From NCBI GenBank assembly GCA_031127185.1, contig JARIET010000094.1:1-9326 (forward strand): a DNA stretch of 9,326 nt. Direction: 5' to 3'. This document shows positions 4,768 to 9,326 of the stretch, in pieces. Each line of letters begins with the position of its first letter. The first letter of the stretch is position 1. The notes under the pieces were generated by a model. It had not been told where the DNA came from, ran no database searches, and saw only the letters and a program-made list of their open reading frames with translations. Both the position numbers and the translations under genes were made by a program. The stretch comes from Gemmatimonadota bacterium (GTDB lineage: Bacteria > Gemmatimonadota > Gemmatimonadetes > Gemmatimonadales > Gemmatimonadaceae).

Positions 4768-7746
4768 TCAGGGCACTGCGCCCGCTGTTCCGGCGCGTCG
4801 CGGATCGGCGCCCGCAGTGACGCGCCGCCCGTCGATGGCAATTGCCGCGCCGTACCCTTCGCGCAGCTCGCCCTTGAATGAGACGAAGTCGAAGGTGTAG
4901 CCCATCTCGCGCATGCGCTTGAGCACGTCGGGGGAGAAGCCGTCCTCGATCTGGATAGCGACGGGGCCTGATGCGCCACCGCGGCCAGCGGCAGCGGGAG
5001 GCGCGCCTCGGCCACCGGCGCCACGACCACCCACACCTCCGGTCGCACCGGGTTCTGCGGTGAACAGAGGCGCCTCGGTTGGATTGAAGGCACCGCCACC
5101 ACCTCGACCGCCGGGAAGGAACCGCGGCAGTTCGAGCGCTTCCTGCGGATCGAGGCCGAAGTCCATCAGTCCGATCAAAGCCTGATACACGGCAGAAGTA
5201 ATCCACGCATTCCCGGCCGCCCCCACGGCGAACACCGGCCGTTTGCCGCGCATCACCACGGTCGGCGCGAGCGTACTGCCGTGCCGAGCAAAGGGAAGTC
5301 GCGCGCCGTATGCGCTCGGATCGGTGCCGTAGGAGAGCAGTTTGTCGTTGTAAAGAAATCCAAGACCGGGGCTGACGTAGAAGTTGCCACCCCAGGTGCC
5401 AAGGGTTTGCGTCACGGACACGGCATTCCCCTGATTGTCGGCAACCACGAACGCCGTGGTACCCGCTGCGTGACAGAAGCTGACTTCAACAGCGTGATCT
5501 TCCCCGCAGCCAAGCTCGGCAGACTCCGTGATCTTGTCGAGGGTCGGTCGAACGCTCGAACCGAGTTCGAACGCGTCGCCTGAGTCGTCTGCGCGCGGAG
5601 CCGGCGCGCAGCCAAGTGTGTCGGCGCGCAAATCAGTAGCGCGCACCACGCGATCGGCGCGGAAGCAGCTCCAGCGCACCTTGGCCGAGTCCTTGCTGAT
5701 CATGGAGGTGATGTTCACCGGCCAGAACGCTGGGTCGGCGACCTGACCGCGCGGCACCATCGTCCACGAGGCGAGGGCAGCGTGCAGCGTCCGCGCATCG
5801 TCGGTGTAGGGCCGCATCGTCCCGAACTGCTCGAGCAGGTTGAACTTGCCGACGAGATCTGCGCCGCCGGAAACCGGTGGCGCGCTCGACCAGAGCGTGT
5901 ATCCGCGATACATCCCGCGCACCGGCTCGCGATCAGCGGCAAAGAATCGCGAAAGATCAGTGAGCTTCATGGCGTTGCCGCCCTTGCGCATGTCATCCAC
6001 GAGCCGCTGTGCCACCGCGCCGCGGTAAAACCCGTCCGCCCCACGCTCGGCGATCTGTTCCAGAACCCAGGCGAGATCGGGATTCTTCACCGTGTCTCCC
6101 GCCACGAGCGGCTTGCCGTCGCGGAAGAAGAGCTTGCGGCTGCCTTCGTATTTCACAAAGTGTTCGCGCTCGGTGGAGAGCGTGGTCGCGAGACCGTCGC
6201 TTACGATGTATCCGTTCTTCGCTGCGCGAATGGCCGGAGCGACGATGTCCTTCCACGTCACCTTACCCGAACCATATTGCCTGAACGCGCTATACATCCC
6301 GGCCACGGTGCCGGGCACATTGGCGAGCACGGGGCCATCGCTCGGGTAGCGGCCGTTCACCAGCAAGGACGTGTTACCGAGTCCCGCGTCCTCCGGGACG
6401 CGTGTCATGAAGTCAATCAGTGCGGGCTTCTCAAGTCGCTGGAGCGCGATCACCATCTGTCCGTAACCGCCCACGCCGCTCGCATCGGGTTCCACCACGC
6501 CGAGTGTAAAACTCACGGCCGCGGCGGCGTCGACGGCGTTGCCGCCGGCGCGGAAGATCTCGAGGCCGGCCTCAGTGGCCACAGGATGCGCGCTGGAGAC
6601 CGCGGCGCGCCCTGTGGCCGGTTCGCGGAGCGGCGGACGCTCCTTGAGCATTCTGTGAATCACGCGCTGGAGTTCGTCATCGTCCTTGGCCGAGGCGGCC
6701 TGTGTGCGGTACTTGTCGCGGACTGACTCCCACTTGGCGCGCCGTTGCGCTGCAGTCGCGTCGGCGAGATAGAGATTGGTTGAACGCTGCCACACCTGAT
6801 CAAGAACGTCAGCGTTGCGGGTCGGGAGGTCTCGCGGGGCTGTGACCTCAGCGACGCGGCGGTCCGCGTCGGGCGCAACTGGCGCGGCGACTAGCGCGAG
6901 GGTGGCGCGCGTACCAAACGGGTCGCGTACGGCACGATCTCCGAGGCGTGCCGGATCGCCGTTATACCCTGGGCCGCCTTCATCGAACTCCGCAACTGCG
7001 AGCGTCTTGCCATCGGGGGACCAGGCGAGATCGCCGCGGTGCGAGCCGACGAAGTTCACGTAACTCGCGTTCGCTGCTGCCACATACACCCCCGCGCGGC
7101 CACCGACGCCAGTCGTGGAAAAGGCAATGCGACTGCCGTCAGGCGCCCAGGCGAGTTTCTCGGGCGAGCGATCGCCACTCACGATTCCATCACGCCCGTT
7201 GGCAAGCGTGCGCACAAGCAATCGACGCCCGGTCTCAAACACCTGGATGTAAGCCACATGGTTGCCATCGGGAGAGAACGCTGGCGCGAGCTCCGCCTGC
7301 TCTCGATTCGTGAGCCTGCGCTCGGTGCCGTCGGCATTGCGAATCCAGACGCGCGCCGCGCCGCCAAAACCGCGCACGAACGCAATGCTACCATCCGCCG
7401 CAACGCTCGGTGCGCTGTCATCTTCGCGCGAGTTCGTCAGGCGTGTCACCGGCTCTGACCCGGCGCCGAACTCGATTTGCCAGAGCGAAAATGCGCCACC
7501 ACGATTGGACGAGAAGACGATAGACCGGCCGTTGCGGGCCCATGCAGGGTCTCGATCCCAGGCTGCGCCAGTGGTGACGCGCCGCCAGCTGCCGCCGCCC
7601 GGCGACTCCTGGATGTAGAGATCGCCATCTATAGATACGGCAAGTCGGCCGTCGGCCGAGTAGGCAGGGGCACGCGATCCGTCGAGGGGAGCCGGATTCT
7701 GCGGCAATCCGATGGCGATGAGCAGCGCGGCAGCGAAGAGCTTCAC
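4768..7746 (-). CDS. Exported TolB/PD40 propeller fused to a gamma-glutamyltransferase-type Ntn-hydrolase
   Basis: A 992-residue protein, far longer than ordinary bacterial GGT (about 580). Residues 1-15 are a short signal-like hydrophobic segment. Residues about 25-255 hold six PD40-type strand repeats (W-S-P-D-G-K and variants, near 29, 68, 114, 155, 199 and 241). Residues 311-370 are helical and resemble the segment before the peptidase in tricorn-type S41 proteases (V-W, V-R-D-K-Y-R at 342-347, E-L-Q-R-V-I, M-L-K-E). Residues about 378-992 are a whole GGT fold: G-G-N-A-V-D-A-A at 401-408, G-V-G-G-Y-G at 424-429, G-T-T at 762-764 with Thr763 matching the self-processing nucleophile Thr391 of E. 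coli GGT, D-N-Q-G-N-A-V-S at 770-777, L-A-P-T at 826-829, and G-F-S-P-D-V-L at 936-942. Self-cleavage before Thr763 would give large and small subunits. Several substrate-binding residues differ from E. coli GGT, and a Gly/Arg-rich insert spans 879-927. The start is the GTG at 7746: GGAG lies 7 bases upstream and a frame stop lies at 7773-7771. A gamma-glutamyl hydrolase, acylase or another amidase are all possible. Confidence 0.88.
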   Translation of the reverse strand: MKLFAAALLIAIGLPQNPAPLDGSRAPAYSADGRLAVSIDGDLYIQESPGGGSWRRVTTGAAWDRDPAWARNGRSIVFSSNRGGAFSLWQIEFGAGSEPVTRLTNSREDDSAPSVAADGSIAFVRGFGGAARVWIRNADGTERRLTNREQAELAPAFSPDGNHVAYIQVFETGRRLLVRTLANGRDGIVSGDRSPEKLAWAPDGSRIAFSTTGVGGRAGVYVAAANASYVNFVGSHRGDLAWSPDGKTLAVAEFDEGGPGYNGDPARLGDRAVRDPFGTRATLALVAAPVAPDADRRVAEVTAPRDLPTRNADVLDQVWQRSTNLYLADATAAQRRAKWESVRDKYRTQAASAKDDDELQRVIHRMLKERPPLREPATGRAAVSSAHPVATEAGLEIFRAGGNAVDAAAAVSFTLGVVEPDASGVGGYGQMVIALQRLEKPALIDFMTRVPEDAGLGNTSLLVNGRYPSDGPVLANVPGTVAGMYSAFRQYGSGKVTWKDIVAPAIRAAKNGYIVSDGLATTLSTEREHFVKYEGSRKLFFRDGKPLVAGDTVKNPDLAWVLEQIAERGADGFYRGAVAQRLVDDMRKGGNAMKLTDLSRFFAADREPVRGMYRGYTLWSSAPPVSGGADLVGKFNLLEQFGTMRPYTDDARTLHAALASWTMVPRGQVADPAFWPVNITSMISKDSAKVRWSCFRADRVVRATDLRADTLGCAPAPRADDSGDAFELGSSVRPTLDKITESAELGCGEDHAVEVSFCHAAGTTAFVVADNQGNAVSVTQTLGTWGGNFYVSPGLGFLYNDKLLSYGTDPSAYGARLPFARHGSTLAPTVVMRGKRPVFAVGAAGNAWITSAVYQALIGLMDFGLDPQEALELPRFLPGGRGGGGAFNPTEAPLFTAEPGATGGVGGRGAGGRGAPPAAAGRGGASGPVAIQIEDGFSPDVLKRMREMGYTFDFVSFKGELREGYGAAIAIDGRRVTAGADPRRAGTAGAVP

Positions 7747-7756
7747 GAGAATTCTC
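7747..7756. promoter_or_regulatory. 10-base palindrome abutting the start codon of the propeller-GGT gene
   Basis: GAGAATTCTC is a perfect palindrome that starts right beside the GTG codon and covers part of the Shine-Dalgarno GGAG. A second inverted repeat, TCCG-N6-CGGA, lies at 7755-7768 and also overlaps it. Either could affect translation or bind a protein; both are short enough to be chance. Confidence 0.3.
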
Positions 7757-7757
7757 C
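7754..7757 (-). promoter_or_regulatory. Ribosome binding site GGAG of the propeller-GGT gene
   Basis: On the minus strand GGAG lies 7 bases before the GTG at 7746 and supports that start. The A+T-richer stretch between it and the terminator hairpin (about 7770-7790) is the only room for a promoter here, but I cannot assign clear -35 and -10 boxes. Confidence 0.65.
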
Positions 7758-7780
7758 GATCAGACGGATTTCAATATCCC

Positions 7781-7808
7781 AAAAATGTCTTCCGACAGAA
7801 ATGTCGGA
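7781..7808 (-). terminator. Probable Rho-independent terminator of the HEAT-cyclophilin gene
   Basis: On the minus strand a perfect 7-base-pair stem (TCCGACA / TGTCGGA, 7808-7802 with 7797-7791) closes a TTTC loop and is followed by AGACA and then five T residues (7785-7781). It begins 22 bases after the cyclophilin stop codon. The stem is only moderately GC-rich and the T-run starts 5 bases after it, so it may be a weak terminator that allows read-through. On the plus strand the loop would read GAAA, with no T-run. Confidence 0.6.
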
Positions 7809-7830
7809 GATACCTACTCCAAAGCGCATC

Positions 7831-9326
7831 CTAGCGAACGATCTCCATCTTCGAGATGGTGTCACCCTCGAGGATGCCGTCCACCACGTTGATGCCCTCA
7901 ACGACTTCGGCGAAGACCGTGTAGTCGCGGTTGAGGCGGAAGTTGTCGATGAGGTTGAAGAACCACTGCGCGTCGCCGGTGTCGTGGCCGCGCGTGCTCA
8001 TGCCAATCGTACCGCGAGCGTGCGGTACATTGCCCAGTTCGTCGCGATAGAACCGCGGATAGCCGACGTACTCGCTGCCGCCACCGCCACCCTGGACCAC
8101 AAAGTTGTGCTCCACGCGATGCCAGGGGCGCCCGTCGTAGTAGCCACGGCGGGCAAGGTCGAGCACCCGGCCTGCCATCACCGGCGCGATGTCGCCGCGG
8201 AGCTTCACGAGAATCACACCACCGCCGCTGGCATCGGCCATTGTGACCTTGAGGCGAACATCAGCGCCCAGCGCGAGTGACACAGCGTCGGGGGGCAGTG
8301 CGATGCGCAGCTTGGTGCAGTTCGCCGCGGCGCGCGCTTGGCCAAGCTTCCGACCGATGGCTGCAACAGAGTCGGCGATCACACAATCAAAGTCTGCAGC
8401 GAGCGGTGCAATTCGAGCCCAATCCTGAGGCGTTGCCGTTCGCGAGATGAGATCCACGAGCGCGCTGCGTGCATCGCGTGAGGTCTCGCTCGAGTCGCGC
8501 CGCAGCCGGATGGCATTCGTGATGGCAGCAGAGAGAACAGCACTGGTGTTCGGCGCCGTCGCGAGCGCGCGAGCCGCTGCACGAACCGCCTGATAGCCCT
8601 GCGCGCCGAGTGCGTCGATCAGTGCGTTGTCTGCCGCGCGCGGGGCGATTCGGGCGAGTGCCGAGATCGCGGCTTCCTTGACGTTGTCGTTCATGTCGCG
8701 CGCCAGGCGTACGAGCGTTGCAGTGTCGGCGAGCAGTGCGGCGGCCTGCGCGGTGTAGGCGCGAACCTGCGGAATGGGACTCGTGGCGAAGCGCGGCATC
8801 TCGCGCCGCATGTCTTCCTTCGCGGCGGTGCGCGACAGCGCCACGTATGCGTGAGCGGGGAGGTGCCAGCTCGGTGCGTTGGGTTGGCGATTCGCGGCGG
8901 TGGGGAGTGTCGGCAGCCAGGACTTGAGGACGCGAATGATTGCGGTGTCGCTGGCGCAGGCCGAGTTGACGAGATCAGCGGCGCGCACCTTCACCTGTGT
9001 TGCCGCGTCGTTCACGCCGGCGAGGAGTTGTTCGCATGTGCTGCGCGCCGTGAGTTCGCGGAAACGAAGGCGCCAGGCGGGTTCGGCGCCGTGGGAGGTT
9101 GGAGCCGGCAGCGCGGGGAGCGAATCGCGACGGGCGAAGAGCGGATCGCGTGAACGCCAGAGCCCGCGCTGCGCGATGGTGCGAATGCGGGCATCCGCGT
9201 GGCGGGTGCCGTCGGCGTACGCGGCTGCCGAGGTGTCGCGGTTCTCCTCGGCGAGGAGAAGCCGCGCGACGAGGGCGGTGTCGGCCCGAGTGAGCTGCTG
9301 GGCGGGGAGGTCGGAGAGAGCGGGGG
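7831..9326 (-). CDS. HEAT-repeat protein with C-terminal cyclophilin-type peptidyl-prolyl isomerase, 5' partial
   Basis: The frame is open from the right edge to the TAG at 7833-7831, giving 497 visible residues; the true start and any signal peptide are outside the window. A GTG at 9015 lies in the middle of the repeat region and is not the start, because the sequence before it (for example L-L-L-A-E-E-N-R-D-T near 9240-9270) reads as more HEAT-like helices. The first 350 or so visible residues are Ala/Arg/Asp-rich paired helices typical of HEAT repeats, a protein-binding scaffold. The last 144 residues (bases 8265-7834) are a cyclophilin domain: Y-Y-D-G-R-P-W-H-R-V, N-F-V-V-Q-G-G, G-T-I-G-M-S and Q-W-F-F-N-L. 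Counterparts of human CypA Arg55, Phe60, Gln63, Gln111, Phe113 and Leu122 are present (Arg at 8118-8116). His126 is replaced by Tyr, Trp121 by Arg and Met61 by Val. It probably helps fold proteins in the periplasm, though location cannot be shown without the N-terminus. Confidence 0.9.
   Translation of the reverse strand, partial: PALSDLPAQQLTRADTALVARLLLAEENRDTSAAAYADGTRHADARIRTIAQRGLWRSRDPLFARRDSLPALPAPTSHGAEPAWRLRFRELTARSTCEQLLAGVNDAATQVKVRAADLVNSACASDTAIIRVLKSWLPTLPTAANRQPNAPSWHLPAHAYVALSRTAAKEDMRREMPRFATSPIPQVRAYTAQAAALLADTATLVRLARDMNDNVKEAAISALARIAPRAADNALIDALGAQGYQAVRAAARALATAPNTSAVLSAAITNAIRLRRDSSETSRDARSALVDLISRTATPQDWARIAPLAADFDCVIADSVAAIGRKLGQARAAANCTKLRIALPPDAVSLALGADVRLKVTMADASGGGVILVKLRGDIAPVMAGRVLDLARRGYYDGRPWHRVEHNFVVQGGGGGSEYVGYPRFYRDELGNVPHARGTIGMSTRGHDTGDAQWFFNLIDNFRLNRDYTVFAEVVEGINVVDGILEGDTISKMEIVR

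Noticed and set aside
5782..6726. 314-codon plus-strand open frame opposite the GGT domain
   Set aside because: It is antisense to conserved GGT motifs, has no ribosome binding site and no recognisable product.
7477..8280. 267-codon plus-strand open frame across the GGT-like start, the intergenic gap and the cyclophilin end
   Set aside because: It reads antisense through the terminator hairpin and both genes; the translation has no domain signal.
9013..9015. GTG at 9015 as the start of the HEAT-cyclophilin gene
   Set aside because: The same frame stays open to the window edge and the upstream translation continues the repeat pattern, so this codon is internal.

Overview
The window is GC-rich bacterial chromosome. 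It holds five genes, all on the minus strand and closely packed, with intergenic gaps of 31 to 84 bases. No RNA genes, mobile elements, CRISPR arrays or plasmid functions are visible. Several traits fit Gemmatimonadota best: a Ser/Thr kinase with one membrane helix and a large extracytoplasmic TPR-like tail, a secreted protein beginning Q-G-R-G-G-G after its signal peptide, TolB/PD40 propellers fused to hydrolases, Gly/Arg-rich inserts, and frequent GTG starts. This placement is inferred from style; there is no marker gene, and Acidobacteriota or a related phylum is possible.

In the direction of transcription (right to left), the layout is as follows. (1) 9326-7831 is the C-terminal part of a HEAT-repeat protein ending in a cyclophilin-type peptidyl-prolyl isomerase domain; its 5' end lies outside the window. 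A hairpin plus T-run at 7808-7781 probably terminates it. (2) 7746-4768 is a 992-residue exported protein with three modules: a six-blade TolB/PD40 propeller, a helical segment like the one before the peptidase domain in tricorn-type S41 proteases, and a complete gamma-glutamyltransferase (GGT)-type Ntn-hydrolase domain. (3) 4685-3324 is a 12-helix APC-superfamily amino acid permease of the LAT/SteT type. (4) 3292-281 is a 1003-residue transmembrane Ser/Thr kinase with an intact catalytic core and a long outer TolB-like/TPR-like region. (5) 197-1 is the N-terminus of an exported protein, probably an M20-family (AbgB-like) amidohydrolase, running off the left edge.

Genes 2 to 5 have no visible terminator between them and could be one transcription unit. 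A plausible reading, which is inference, is a salvage module. In it the GGT-like enzyme and the amidohydrolase cleave amide-linked amino acid conjugates outside the cytoplasmic membrane, the permease imports the products, and the kinase senses and regulates.

The most unusual item is gene 2. The propeller and tricorn-like linker, which normally precede an S41 serine protease, here precede a GGT domain. That domain keeps the catalytic threonine but has lost several residues that bind gamma-glutamyl substrates in E. coli GGT.
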